From positions 1-57,892 of the forward strand of contig WOGZ01000220.1 of NCBI GenBank assembly GCA_009733775.1: a stretch of 57,892 nucleotides of DNA. Direction: 5' to 3'. Under the pieces are notes generated by a model, which had not been told where the DNA came from, did not search any database, and saw nothing but the letters and a program-made list of their open reading frames with translations. Numbering within the stretch: the first letter of the stretch is position 1; each line of letters opens with the position of its first letter. Made by a program: the position numbers and the translations under genes. The stretch comes from Alectoria sarmentosa. Taxonomy: Eukaryota; Ascomycota; Lecanoromycetes; Lecanorales; Parmeliaceae. Below, piece after piece: positions 1-12,471 of the stretch.

Positions 1-561
1 TAAATTTAAACAAAACTTAATGTTATTATATTTTCGAAAGATTTTAACAATGTTATACATTTGTTGAAAAATAGTTATTATAAACATTTACGTAATTTTT
101 TTTTGATAAAACATTTAATTATGCTAGTAGCCTCTTAAGATAAAGACGATTTTAAATACGTTTAAAAAAAAACGTTGCTTTTTAACGATAATATCATCGA
201 ACATAAATTTTTTATTTTATTTTTATTTTTTCAATTGTTTTTTAAAAATGAAATTAAAATTATAATAAAACACGAATTAAACGTTTCGAAAAATTAAAAT
301 GCGTTTGATATTATTTATTTTGCACTCAAATTCGATGTTTTCGAAATCGATAATCATATAATTATTAACAAAAACATTTATAAAACGTTTTTATTAAAAA
401 AATTTAGAGATTTTAAAAATCGAAAAATCATAAATTATATATTAAATGTAAATATAATCGCGAAGTGAAAGAAAAAACATAATTATTATTATAACGACGA
501 CTTTAAATATAATAATTTCATAAATCATTTTATTCAAAACGTTAAAACTTACGATGAAGTC
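1..561 (-). mobile_element. Outer copia-type fragment, left piece (C family, inverted)
   Basis: This AT-rich stretch reads, in reverse complement, like the interior of Copia C at about 3430-4700. The reverse complement of 180-360 aligns with 4490-4690 with only scattered transitions. It is the left piece of an older element that Copia C split at 561/562. The right pieces lie at 23575-23878 and 32487-33416. The part matching Copia C lacks the GC-rich island found at 3498-4340, so it supplies an empty site for that island near 490-505. No open frame of note is present. The orientation call assumes that Copia C, with its 5' LTR on the left, defines the forward direction. Confidence 0.6.
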
Positions 562-696
562 TGTTGAAATTCGGGTTATGTGACGTTAAGCCTTAACGGT
601 CACGTGCGCACATTAATGCGTTTATATATAAATCGCTTTTTTTTTCATAACATTCTTAAAGCAATATAATTAAATATCTTATTTCATATTTTGACA
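562..696 (+). repeat. Copia C 5' LTR (135 bp)
   Basis: Starts TGTTGAAATTCGGG and ends TTTTGACA, with the TG...CA termini of an LTR. It matches the 3' LTR at 23440-23574 in length and nearly throughout in sequence. It contains a short inverted repeat, GTGCGCA/TGCGTTT (RIP-altered from TGCGCTT), around 604-623, in the place where the A and B type LTRs carry a GGGCGC/GCGCCC stem. Confidence 0.85.
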
Positions 697-712
697 AATT
701 ATGAATTCGAAT
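697..712 (+). promoter_or_regulatory. Copia C primer-binding site (half-tRNA type)
   Basis: Directly after the LTR the sequence reads AATTATGAATTCGAAT. The sister copy A has ATTATAAGCCCGAGC, so the ancestral core was TTATGAGCCC, the exact complement of the anticodon loop region (GGGCTCATAA) of eukaryotic initiator tRNA-Met. Priming from an internally cleaved initiator tRNA is known for Drosophila copia and yeast Ty5. That this fungal family uses it is inferred from the match. Confidence 0.7.
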
Positions 713-3497
713 TTACATCGATATTGTTATAACATAATCTATTTATTATTCATTATAATTGAAATTATTTTTAAACATTTTTATGCTCATCGCAGTGAAA
801 GCATTAATTATAAAAATCGTTATATTTATATAACGTAATTTTCTTGATGTGAGTAATGCCCGTTATAAAATAATTATTTAAATCGAAATAATTACGATTC
901 ATTTATAACGAAAGCGCGTAAAGATCGTAAAGAAACGGGCGTAAAAACAACAACATTGAAAATTGATGATATTTAAAACGCTCCTTTTGATAATCAATAA
1001 CGTCTTTTTCGAAAATTATAAACATTCTTAAAGATCAACATCGCTTTTTCGAGCATTAAAACGTTATTAATATTTGATCGCTTTCGTCAATATTCGCATC
1101 GTTTTTATTTTCATTTAAAACAAAATAAACCGATTTAAAATATATCGCAACGTGATATATCGAAATTATTAAAAGTTGTTATGCGATCGTAATCATGTGA
1201 TCGTTAAATTTTTAAAACATTATTAACTTTTTTATGTGAGACACGTTAAAACGATAAATGATATATTTTTATTTTATAAATTGTTTCATTTAAAATTCGA
1301 TAATAATAATTATATTCAATAATTCAATTGCGAAATATTCGCAACAAAAATCAAAAAATTAAAGATAAAAATTCAAATTAACAATTAATCAAAGAGAAAT
1401 CGTTTTTTATTTCGCGTGTTTAATACGTCAAAGCCAAAGCGCAAAAAGAAAAAATTCTTTATTTCGAAAATTAAAAAAAACCTTTATTATAAAGCGATTT
1501 AATGATAACAATGTTATATTCAAGCGTTTTAAACGAATAAAACGAGATTATTAATCTCTTTTTCGATCTCGAAGTTTTATCATTCTTTTTTTAAAACCTT
1601 TTAATCATTAAAATAATTAATATGATTTAAATAACGTATTTTTTACGAATTCGCTGCGATTTTTAAAATCAAATAATTTCTTTTTAAAATAATATTTTTA
1701 TGTCTTTATATTTTCTTTAAAATTTATTAAATTCATCGTTTTTTTAAACATCGCCGAATACTTTTTCAATTATAAAATAATTTTTTTTTATAAATGAAAG
1801 TTTAAATTACATCGAGTCAATCTCAAAATTCAATAAAACTTTTGTCATATTTTTAAAACCTTATAAATTTTTAAACATTTTTTGAATAGCGATAGTAATA
1901 ATAATAATAACAACGATAACGATAGCGACTTTATTTCAAGTTCTTATGCTAATTTCATCTTTATCTCGAAATAATTAATTCTTAAATCATTATTAAAGTT
2001 TATTATTAATGAAAAGCTTTTCAACTTTAAAGCGCGTTCTATTTTTTCGACGTCGTTTATTTTAATTATTTTTAAAAGCCTTATTACGTAGATCTCATTA
2101 TTTTTAAATTTTATTTTATTGCAAATTATTTTTTCGAGCATAAACATAAACGTAAATTCAAATTCAAATTCAAGTTTAAATTTTAAAAGTTTTTAAATTT
2201 TGAAATTCAAATTTTTTTTTTAACATTATATTCGAATATTTCGAAATTAAATTTTCGATCTCTTTAAGTCAGCTTAAAAAGGTTGAAATGTTTATGAAAT
2301 TTATTAATTATAGTAAATGAAAACGTCAAATGTAAGATTTCTTAAATTTAATTAAATTGTGATATTGAATTGAAATCGATATGATCAAATTTATCGAAAA
2401 TCTTATCATTAAAACAAAAGACGCTTTAAATAATCGTTCAATCATCGAAATACAGTTTATTATCATTAAAGTAAACGTTTCAATTTAAATCGAAACGCAT
2501 AATAAAGTTTATACGATAATGAAAATTCGTTATGAAAACAATTTTCGAAATAAAATCGAATATTATATTAATGTTTCAAATGTTTGAAAAAAGTTCAAAA
2601 AGTATAAATTTCAAAATTTTAACATTTTTAACTTTATTATTTTTAAATTAAAATCTCTCATTTTAATCGTTTACGAAAACAAATTATAAAAATATACTAA
2701 TATCTTTATAATGTTATTCGAAAATTCAAAAATCAATTTGATCGAGCGATTTTTCTCTTTGATGAAAATCAAAAGATTTATTATTTTTATAAAAGATTAA
2801 GCTTTTAATATAATGCGTATCGCGAAAATTATAATTAAATTTATAACGTTTATGATGAAGATCGTGAGATTAAATAAACGTTGAATTATGCGATAATTCG
2901 ATCTTTTAATATCGTTATTAATTTATTCAATTTCACACATTTGAAAGCTTATATGTTCATCATCATTATTAACGACTTTTTTTAATATATTTAATAATTT
3001 GTATTTATTTTTATTATCATTAAAAATGTCGTCGAGCATCGTATTTAAGCGAGCGCAAATTTCAATAATTCTTACATTTATATTCAAATTTGCAAATATT
3101 ATATTTATTATAAAAAAATTTAATATAACATCAACGAATGCGATCAACGCAATAAACGATTTAATGAATTAACGATATAAACAAAAAAGATCGCGAAAAT
3201 CGCGATAATTATAATAATCGTGATAATTATAATCGTGAAAATCGTGAAAGACATAATTGAGAAGAAGAAAATTTCGAATTCAAATTTATTAAAAAGTTAA
3301 AAAATTAATTTAATAATGTTAACACAATTATAACGATTATCTAATTAAAAATCGTTCGTTGTTTTATCATTTATATTGATTTTATCATTTTGATTATCTT
3401 TGTCGCTTTTATTGTTTTTAAATCGATTTTCAAATTCATTATAAACTTTATCGTCTTGAATAAAAAAATTTATGAACTTATTAAATTTAAAGTTACT
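713..3497 (+). pseudogene. Copia C leader and gag/protease region, degenerate
   Basis: Interior of Copia C between the primer-binding site and the GC-rich island. Distance from the LTR matches the gag and protease position in copies A and B, but no domain can be read with confidence. Inverted copies of part of it (about 1950-3470) occur at 23575-23878/32487-33416 and at 47915-49111. The longest open frames in the conserved block are on the minus strand (1944-2147 and 2923-3147), and related frames are open in the copy at 47915-49111. Whether these are remnants of a gene or antisense accidents cannot be decided. Composition is near 20% GC with many stops. Confidence 0.45.
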
Positions 3498-3699
3498 ATG
3501 TTGGCCGTCACACAAGTTTAACATTCGATATATATCCGATAATCATCCGATGTTCACCCGATGGTCGTTTTCCATCAGATATACGATGGTTGAACAGCCG
3601 CTGTACATCTTTAAGAGGTTTTCAAACGGCTGTTCAGCGGCTGTCAAATCATCGTTAAACCGTTACCATTTAGGAAGGAGCATCACATATCCATAAATC

Positions 3700-4050
3700 A
3701 TCGCAATCACATAATCATGGCCGTACCCACTGCAACCACATGGTCATGGCCGTACCCACCGCAACCACACAGTTATGGCCGTATCCATTGCATTCACATG
3801 GTCATGGCCGTACTCATTGCAACCACATACCCATGGTCATTGCAATCACATATTCATGGTTGCTGCAACCACATATCCATGGTTGCTGCAACCACATATT
3901 CATGGTTGTTATAATCACATACCCATGGCCATCGCAATCACATATTCATGGCCGTGGCCATTGCATTTACATGGTCATGATCGTATCCATCGAAGCGACA
4001 TGGTTATGACCGTATTCACCGCAGCCACAGAGCCATGGCCGTATTCATTA
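3700..4050. repeat. CATGG-containing minisatellite (units ~24-30 bp)
   Basis: Tandem variants of GCAACCACATGGTCATGG followed by CCGTACCCACT (about 30 bp) and shorter units like GCAACCACATATCCATGGTT (about 24 bp). All three forward frames stay open because the unit lacks stops, which produces overlapping His/Pro/Thr-rich open frames. These are repeat artefacts, not genes. Confidence 0.85.
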
Positions 4051-4144
4051 TAATCATATTATTATTGAATATCGAATGAACAGCGGATGAGTATCGGACG
4101 GGTAACGGATGAATAGCGGATGAATAGCAACTAAGCATCGGCTG

Positions 4145-4262
4145 CTCAACCGTTGAGAATCGGATAAAAATCCATCACTTTTCATTAAAACTGTCATTCG
4201 ATTCTCAGCAGTTGGGCAGTTAATGCGCAACTGCTGCCCAGCCGCTGCCCAGCCGCTGTCCA
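4145..4262. repeat. Inverted-repeat hairpins inside the GC island
   Basis: CAACCGTTGAGAATCG (about 4148-4163) pairs with CGATTCTCAGCAGTTG (about 4198-4213). A second stem, GGGCAGT with ACTGCTGCCC around a TTAATGCGCA loop, follows at about 4214-4240. Next comes a direct repeat of CAGCCGCTGYCC. Such subterminal structure is common in non-autonomous TIR elements. Confidence 0.6.
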
Positions 4263-4340
4263 TCCGATTTCCAGCCGATATGTAACCGATGTTCATTCGA
4301 TGTAAGATTCACGAGACAGGCACCTTAGTATCGATAAAGC

Positions 4341-5557
4341 GCAAATTATTGTTTTATTCATTGCAATAATAATATCTTCTTTTTAATTTCAAAATTGTGC
4401 ATATATTCAACACATAATTTACATCTTTTTAATTTTTAAAACCTTTAAATCTTTTCAATTTTCACGTTTTATAAATAATTTTATCGATAATCGCATAATT
4501 ATCGATTTCAAAAACATCGAATTTAAGTGTAAAATAAATAATATTAAACGCATTTTAATTTTTCGAGACGTTTGATTCGTGTTTAGTTATGATTTTAATT
4601 TCATCTTTAAAAAGCAATTAAAAAAACAAGAATTTTTTTTACTTTTTATTTTCGATAACATTATCGTCGAAAAACAACGTTTTCTCTTTAAGCGTATTCA
4701 AAATCGTTTATATATATTCGATATTTGAAAAAAATTCTTTTAACTTTAATAATCGTTAATAAAGAGATTTTCGTTTATGATGAATTTTCAATTAAATTTG
4801 TTTTTAACAATTAAAAGCTCTTAAAATCTTTATCGAAATTTCAAATTAATAAAATAATCCTTCGCATATGACACACATATTACGAACATTTGAGCATTTA
4901 AAACTTCAAAAAGTTAATCAAAATGTGCGTTAAAATAAATTTATTCATTTCACTTCTCGACGATGCGTGCGAATCATATTTTATCATTAATATAAAAATG
5001 AAATCGCATAAATAACACATTATTTTTAAAAGATAACAAAATAATCTAATTTATAGCGACCTTTAAAATTCATTCGATGTCTCTTAAAATAATTTTAAAT
5101 AAATAATCATTTTTTTAACGACATAATCCTTTATTTTAACGTTTAATTATTATTCGATAAATTTAATTTAACAATTTTTGCCGCGTTTAAGATGTTTTTT
5201 CATGATTTAAAATATAATAATAATAAATATACTCGTTTTCGCACTGATTGCGATATTAAATTCGATAATTATCAAATAAAAACTTTTCGATTATTCAAAA
5301 ATATCATTTAAAAAGACATCGTGTTTAGCAATTTTCAAATGAATAACAAATTCGAACGTTTAAACATTATTATTTAACGTAAAATAAACGTTATACTTAA
5401 AAAAAAATATTATTTCAAAAATATTAAATAAAATTTATTCGAATAATCAATATTCTTTATAATATTTAATTTATCATCGATTATAATGTTATCTCATTCG
5501 AAATCAATATCGATTTTTTTTTAATATATTTCATTTACGCATTATCGATCAAATCGA
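4341..5557 (+). pseudogene. pol: Copia C integrase, degenerate
   Basis: Plus-strand reading through stops gives an integrase zinc-binding region near 4870-5010, with a retained Cys-x-x-Cys (CESC at about 4967), followed by a Lys/His-rich stretch and a YSDL-like motif at about 5050. That is the usual link to the catalytic core in copia integrases. The catalytic core itself is too degraded to assign its acidic residues. The frame is cut by Copia A at 5557/5558 and the element resumes at 20207. Identification rests on order and short motifs, so it is moderate. Confidence 0.5.
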
Positions 5558-5682
5558 TGTCGAGATTCGGGTTACGTGATAAGTCACGTGACACGAGCGC
5601 ATGCGTTCGTAACATAAATCGCATTTTCCTTCGTAACACTCTTAAAGCAATACAATTAAATGTTTTATATCATATTTTCATA
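5558..5682 (+). repeat. Copia A 5' LTR (125 bp)
   Basis: Begins TGTCGAGATTCGGG and ends TTTTCATA (CACA in the 3' copy). Contains a CACGTGAC palindrome (about 5586) and the stem region GAGCGCATGCGTTCG, a RIP-altered form of GGGCGCATGCGCCC. It is followed by the primer site. Confidence 0.9.
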
Positions 5683-5700
5683 AATTATAAGCCCGAGCTT
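5683..5700 (+). promoter_or_regulatory. Copia A primer-binding site (initiator tRNA-Met half)
   Basis: AATTATAAGCCCGAGCTT directly follows the LTR. Apart from one G-to-A change it contains TTATGAGCCC, complementary to the anticodon loop region of initiator tRNA-Met. Copies B (24003) and C (697) share the site. Confidence 0.72.
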
Positions 5701-8600
5701 GTTCGACGATCGTTATAAATATAATTTATTTATTTATCATTATGATTATAATTGTTTTTAAACATTTTATGCTCATCGCAATGAGATAATTAATTATAAA
5801 GATTTTTATTTATTAACTTTTTTAAAATAAATAATTTTCATTTGCAAAATAATCTTTGAATTTAAACGATTATGATTCGAAATTCGAAAATTAAAAATCT
5901 TTCAACTCTCGACGAATCGAAATTATTTATTTTTAATTAAAATCGTATACGATTTGCGATCGTGCGATCGAATCATAAAAGGTTTTTATAACATTATCAA
6001 CTTCTTTACGTGAAACACATTAAATAAATAAAAAATACGTTCTTATTTTTATGACATTTCGTTAATTTGATAATTTATATTTTTAACGATGTATCGAGTT
6101 AATAAAATAAATTGAATAATTGAATATTAATATTATTATTAATTTAATTATCGTTTAAAATAACTTAAAGTTAACTTCATTATTATTTAAACATTTAAAA
6201 ATTTATTTAAAATCAAAAATAATAAATTTTATGTGTTAAAATTGACGTTTTGATTTCAAACATCTTTTAAAAAAAGAAATTGAGGTTTTATCATCGAAGT
6301 CTTTATTCGTTATCGATAACATTTTATTATCATAATTATAAAATTTGATTAATCTCAATCTCACGATAATAATCATTAAAACGAATATTTTAAATTCGAA
6401 TTTTTGATTGAATAATATAAAAAGAATACGAATTTTTTAAAAAGATTTATATGTTTATAATTGCATTTAATATAATCTTAATCGAATTTAATTTTTATCA
6501 TCAAATCTAAAGTCAAATTTTTCATATTATTAATTTCATTTTATAATAATATTGTCGTTCAAATTTATCATTAATTTTCGCATAAATATTTCTCATTGTT
6601 ATTATAAAATCTTAAAACATAATGATAATAATTAATTAATATTAATAAAGATTTAAACGATTTTGATGAGGATTGATAAAGCATTTATTTTATTCTTTTT
6701 ATATTATCGTTATGCGATAATGATTTTGAAATTAACGAGAAATTATTTGACGTTTTAAATAATATCGAAATCTTTAAATTACGCGTTAAAAACAAACGGT
6801 CTCATTTATCAATTCTTTTTAAAACGTTTAAATCGTTTTTTGAATCATTATTAAATTCGTTCGTTTCGATATTTTTTCAAAGCGGCATTTTTTAAAACGA
6901 TCTTTTCGATTCGTTTTTAATCGTGATAAAAAAAATTTCATTTTCGTTACTTTCATTATTATTATTAATTTTTTACATTTTTTCATTTATTTTTTTCGAT
7001 ATCGATGATTAAATTTAACGTTCAAAATATCATTAAAAATATTTTTATAAATAATGAAGACAATTTCTTTTTGATCTTTATTATTATTTTAAAATTTATT
7101 ATCGAATATATTAAATGAAACGAAGATATTAACGATTAATTGATGTTAAATAATTTTTCATTTTTCATTAACATCATTAAATTTAAAATTTGCGTGATTA
7201 TTCGTTAACGTTTAAATTATGTTAATCGTTAACTCATCAAAAAGCATAATGAGAATTCTCAAATTATATTGAACGTTATCGATATTTATTATAAATTTTT
7301 GAATTTTGAATTTTATATTGAGTTTATACATTAATTATATAATATTAATATTAATTTTGAAAAAAACGTTTATTAATATAAAAAGGATTTTTATAAAATT
7401 AACGTCGAAATCGTTAATTTAAACGATTCATTATTATTATCAAAATATTATCTCATTCAACTTTTTCTCATAAGATTCGACGAAATTTATAATGTTTTTA
7501 TAATAATTTATATTTAAATTTATATGTTTTATGATTTGAAGACAATTAAATTCGATTTAATTATTTATGATATAATAAATAAAGAGCGTTATATGTTAAT
7601 AATTAAAAAGAATAATGATATTATGTTCGTTTATCATAATAATAAAAATAAATAATCCGTTAAAAGCGATTTCGACGATTTTGATTTTATTAATCGCGAA
7701 ATTTATGTTTTTTATAAAATCGTTAATCGTAAATTTAAATATTTTCTCGTTAAATATTAAATCAAATTTTTTTATTTGAAATTTAAAAAGTTTATAAACA
7801 AACAAAAGAAGAAGAAAAAGACGTAAATCGATATTATTTATATAAATATTAATATTTTAAATGTTAAACGTAAACGCATCGAAGAAGCGTTATTTAACGT
7901 CTTCGTTTTAAAAAAAATGATTATTTTAATATCAATATAACGTATATTTTAAAAAAGAACGATTATTTTTATATTTATATAATATTTTTGAACGAATTAA
8001 ATAATCAAAGTTATTCGAATTTCATTTCAAATGATTTTAACATTTTGAGTATAATTAATTAAACAAATCAAGATGAGAACTTTATCAATTTAATAATGAA
8101 TTTTAATTTGAATAAACGTTTATTATTCATTAATTTTATAAATCTTAATATTCGAATTGTGATAAATCTTGATTGCATTCGTCATTTTTTTATCGATTAT
8201 TCGATATTTATTATTTATATTAAGATTTAATTTTGATTTATTAAAGGCATTAAAAACGTTAAAATTCAATCTTTTATTTGCGATATCATTGATTTTGATT
8301 ATAATGTTAATAATAAACGCGTTATTTTAATAATTTTTAATGTTTTATACGTGCTCGATATAAACGTTAATTTTTTATCAATTAAAAAGTTTTTAAATAT
8401 CGATATTAAAGTCGTTTTTTATAAAAAAGATTATGTTTTAATTCAAAACAATATCACATTAATTAATACGCGAAATCACGATTTGTTTTTTTTTGAATTT
8501 TTTAAGAAAATAATAATGCTTTGATCGTTTATAACGTTTTTTTAAATTTAATTCATTAATTATAATATGCTCGCATAAATCATTTGAATTAATAAAATCT
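5701..8600 (+). pseudogene. Copia A leader, gag and protease region, degenerate
   Basis: Leader from 5701 to about 6650, then a gag-like frame near 6690-6930. The same frame is still open in Copia B (25029-25235), where it reads as a 68-residue fragment. The rest up to the integrase aligns with Copia B at 25236-26900 but is broken by stops in every frame. No zinc knuckle or protease motif can be read with confidence. Confidence 0.5.
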
Positions 8601-9060
8601 CAATAAATTTTTGAATATCGTTATAAATATGAATTTTTTCAAAAACATTATCGAGAAATATATTTGCGAATGTTATATAATGAATCGTTAAAAGATTATT
8701 TTTTATAATTCGTTTATAACGCTCGATATTTTATCGAACGAGTTTATTTATAACAATTTTATTGAATCTTTAATTCTCATTAGTTTTAACGATTATAAAT
8801 ATTTTATAATCTTCAAAAACGATTTTATTTATTATTTTGAAATTTATCATATTCGTTATAAAAATAAAATCTTTATTATATTTTTATATTTTAAGATTTA
8901 TTTCGAATTTCGCGATTATCAAATTAATCGTATTTATTTCGATAATGAAAATGAATATATTAATAAAATCTTTTTAAAATGTCTCGCTCAAACGAATATT
9001 AAATAAAAATTCATTATTATAAATAATTTCGAAATGAATAAAATCGTCGAGCGATTTAAT
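8601..9060 (+). pseudogene. pol: Copia A integrase catalytic core, degenerate
   Basis: Reads in frame with the open copy in Copia B (27101-27337). Motif NDYKYF (about 8790) stands where copia integrases have DDYSRYF, the first catalytic Asp. A Phe-Asp-Asn-Glu-Asn-Glu stretch (about 8938-8955) stands for the DNGGEF motif with the second Asp. Glycines have become Lys, Glu or Asn codons by G-to-A change. Integrase would insert the cDNA into the genome, but this copy cannot be functional. Confidence 0.72.
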
Positions 9061-10009
9061 TAAATTTTAATAAATAAAATTCATTTAATTTTATTAAATT
9101 TCAATTTCAACAATTTTTTAATTCAAAATAATGATTATAATCAATTATTTGATAATGCGTTTTTTTAACATTAAAATCATTATTATATTTTTCGAAATCT
9201 TTTATTATCGCAAGTTTATTTTTTTTCATTTGCGTATTATTAATTTTATCGTTTACGTTTTAAAACGTATTTAAAAAAAGTTTATAAATAAAAGCGAGAA
9301 ATGTATTTTTTTAAATTATGAAAATGAATTCATTTTTCATTTTTATAATTTAATCAAAAAGAAGATTATTTGCATTAACGATATACATTTTATTAAAAAA
9401 CGTTTATATTTTATGAATTTTAAAAAGAAGATTAAGATTTATGAGTTTTTAAATAAACGTTAACGTTTTTTTATATTATTATTTATTATAAAAGAGATAT
9501 TAAATGAATAACGTATTATTATATTATTAAACGTTAAATTTATAATTTCGATTAAATCGTCAAATCGATTATCATTAACGAATATTTTATCGTTAATCAT
9601 TAATCGCTTTTAAAAGTCTTATTTTATCGTTATTATAATGCGTATATTTATAACATTTATTAAATTTGTTATATTAATCGTTAAATTTATTATCGTTTTT
9701 TTTTCGTCGATGTTTTCGAAATTTGTTAAAATGAGAATTATGCGAAAACATTTCGAATATGAAATTATTTAAAAAATATTTGATAATTATAAAAATCTCA
9801 TTATTTTGAATTTTCGTGATTTATCGTTTGATTTTTTGACGAAAGTTTTCATTATTTTTGTTTTTTTTGCGAATTATGTTAATAAATTTAACATTTTCGA
9901 ATTTATAATTTATAAATAAACGATTTTCAATAATTCAATTCGTATAAATTAAAAGATTGATATGCGAGATAAATATAAGTCTTTTATAAATAATAATATT
10001 TGATGTTTT
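9061..10009 (+). other. Copia A integrase-to-reverse-transcriptase linker
   Basis: Aligns with Copia B at about 27380-28300. It should encode the integrase C-terminus and the spacer before reverse transcriptase. Apart from short open runs that agree between the copies (for example around 9300-9470), nothing specific can be assigned. Confidence 0.5.
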
Positions 10010-10700
10010 GTTTAAACATTTTTAAAGATTTATGTTTTTTAAGGTCGTTAAATTTATATTATAAAACGAGATTTCGAAAAAGAAATTATTCGTTATAAGA
10101 TATATTAAATTATTTGAAAATTTGAATAATAAGAGAATCGTAATTATTATGACATTTTCGCGTCGATAATAAAGTTTATAAATTATAAAACGATTTTTGC
10201 GTTTATGACGATTATGAATTAAAATATAAAACAAATAAACGTCAAAATCGTTTTTCTTTATAATAATATTTAAGAGAACATTTATGTATAATAATTTAAA
10301 AATTTTAATAAAAATAATATCAAGATTTATAAATTAAACAAAATTTTTTATAATTTAAAATAATTTTTCAAAATTTGATATTAACATTTTTCGATTTATA
10401 TAAAGAAATTCGATTTTAATTTTATTAAATCGAATAATAATATGTTTATAAACCTTAAAAAAAAATCATTATAATGTTTTACGTCGATAATGTTTTGATT
10501 ATAAATCGCAATAAAGTCGTTATCAAATGCATTAAAGATGTTTTAAACGTTAAATTTTATATGTTAAATTTAAGATTATACGTTTTTTATTTGAATATAA
10601 TCATCAAAAAAAATCATCATAATGAAATTATTCGTTTGAAATAAAAAACGTATATTATACGTTTTTTCCATTATTTCAAATGCTGAAATCTCATCTTTAT
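10010..10700 (+). pseudogene. pol: Copia A reverse transcriptase, degenerate
   Basis: The catalytic YVDD box is seen as YVDN (about 10481-10492, last Asp changed to Asn by G-to-A), followed by the typical copia sequence of hydrophobics and charged residues. The upstream part (about 10030-10250) matches the RT start region in Copia B. The TIR element that interrupts Copia B at 28920 is absent here: the empty target TTTATTTG lies at 10586-10593. Confidence 0.78.
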
Positions 10701-11420
10701 TAATATATCATTCGAAATTAATCGCAAATTAACGCTCATTAAAAAAAATTATGTGATTTTTAAAAAGTTTTGTGAAAAGTATTAATTCGTTATAAATTTT
10801 TTTATATATATTATATTGAAAATTCGTTTTGATATTATTTATATTATTTTTTTAATTAATCGATATTTAATCAATCTTATTTTAACGCATTGAAATGCGA
10901 TTATTCGAATTTTTCGATATTTTAAAAATATAATATATTACGAATTCGTGTATAAAGGTTTTTTAAAGAATTTATTCGATTATATTAATTTTAATTAAAT
11001 TGAAAATTCAATTCGAAGGTTCATTTTCGATTATTTATTTAATTTGAATAACGACATTATTAATTAATTAAATAAACGTTAAATCATTATGATAATATTT
11101 ATTTATAAAATAAAATATATCGATTAAACGTAAATTATTAAGGAAATTATTTGATTGAAGAATTTTTTTAATTAATTTTTGCGATTTGACGATTCGGATT
11201 TTAAAATTATTATAATCTTTAAAGATAATTAAAACGTAATCGTTTTTGTAAAAAACGTTTAATTTTATGCTCGCATTAAACACATTAATATTGTTTATCA
11301 TTTTATGCGCGAAAAAGTCAATGATAATATTATAAATGTTTAATATGTTTTCATTAATAAACAAATGATTGATGATTTTATTAAGATTTTATATTTCGAT
11401 AAATTTATTGTTTTTCACGA
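10701..11420 (+). pseudogene. pol: Copia A RNase H region, degenerate
   Basis: Position after reverse transcriptase and co-linearity with Copia B (30082-31200) and Copia C (21720-22400) make this the RNase H domain. In copy C the domain end is readable. Here nearly every line has a stop. The minus-strand open frame at 11068-11364 is antisense to it and is not a gene. The second insert of Copia B (about 30290-30566) is missing here at about 10793. Confidence 0.6.
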
Positions 11421-12471
11421 TGCTTTTGAGATGAAAACAATCTCATATTATTCATTTAAGATTATTTAAATCATCGTTTTAAGAGAAACGTTTAAGTCGT
11501 TATTATTATTTAACGCTCGTAATTTTAAAAGAGCGATTTTATTGATTTTCACATTTCGAATAATTAATCGAATGATCGATCGGGATCGAAATTATTCGCA
11601 AAACCTTAATATTAATTTTAACGTATCAAAACTTCATTATATCATTATCATATTAAAAATTAATTTATCGTTATTATAACTATATTTATAAACTTTGCGA
11701 ATTTCTTTTCGAAACATATTCTCATAAGATCATCATTATTATGTCTTTTAAAATTATCATATTTATGTTTTTAAGATTATTATATTTATGCTCTTAAGGT
11801 CATCACACTTATATTCTCAAACGTTATTGTCGTTATTAACATTATAAACATCGTCGTTATACATCTTTTATATGCACGCTATCAATCATTATTGTTAAAC
11901 ATTAATATCTTAAAATGACTTTTATGAACTTTGCAATCGATCGTATATATATATGCATATGCATATGCAATTCGAAATATTTCGTTCAATCGAAAAATAT
12001 TTTCTCATATATATTTATCGATTATATATCGATCGATTTTTGATATGCATTAAGTGAATTGAAAATAAATTTATTAAAAAACGGGTTTTCGTCAAAAAGT
12101 GGAATTTTTTTTATGTGATATCGTGACGAATATGTTTAAAAGAATATAATCGTTTTCAGATTTTCGATTTTCATTTTTTTTATTCGAATTCGAACATCGC
12201 GAGTTTCGAATCTCGTTTTTGAAATTCGAATGTTTATAAAAGGGGGAGGATGATATATAAGAAATAAGGGTGATTTATGAAGTGAAAGAAAATAATTATT
12301 TCCTTTTTCGGATTTTCATTGTTTTTATCCGATTTTGAACATCGCGAGTTTCGAATCTCGTGTTTGAAATTCGGGTTTTTATAAAGCGTATAGAAGATAA
12401 AAAAGGTGTATAAAGATAATTTCACATTAATTATTCGACGTTAAACTCATTGTAATTATTCGACGCTCGAT
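11421..12471 (+). repeat. Copia A 3' leader with a 145-bp tandem duplication
   Basis: Non-coding region downstream of pol. The motif GAACATCGCGAGTTTCGAAT occurs at 12192 and again at 12337, within a duplicated unit of about 145 bp. The same motif recurs in Copia B (about 32000 and 32170), C (about 23255), D (minus strand, about 49410 and 49570) and E (minus strand, about 57805). Also present is a run of ATATGCATATGCATATGC-like alternation at about 11945. The leader is split by Gypsy1 at 12471/12472 and ends with the 3' purine tract at 20063-20076. Confidence 0.7.

Larger units (their letters stand above)
3498..4340. mobile_element. GC-rich island: putative TIR element with a CATGG minisatellite
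   Basis: A sharply bounded block of about 0.84 kb with ordinary base composition inside AT-rich Copia C. The matching part of the outer fragment (1-561) lacks it, so it is an insertion. Both ends carry clusters of CCGAT/ATCGG and CAGCCGCTG-like words in inverted orientation: ATTCGATATATATCCGAT on the left, and TCTTACATCGAATGAACATC on the right when read in reverse complement. That suggests degenerate terminal and subterminal repeats of a non-autonomous DNA transposon. The centre is a minisatellite (3700-4050). No transposase is encoded. Exact ends and target duplication could not be fixed. It keeps many CpA, CpT and CpC steps, so it escaped the mutation that degraded its host element. Confidence 0.6.

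Noticed and set aside
3717..4053. Three overlapping His/Pro/Trp-rich open frames
   Set aside because: A stop-free minisatellite keeps all frames open; no gene support.
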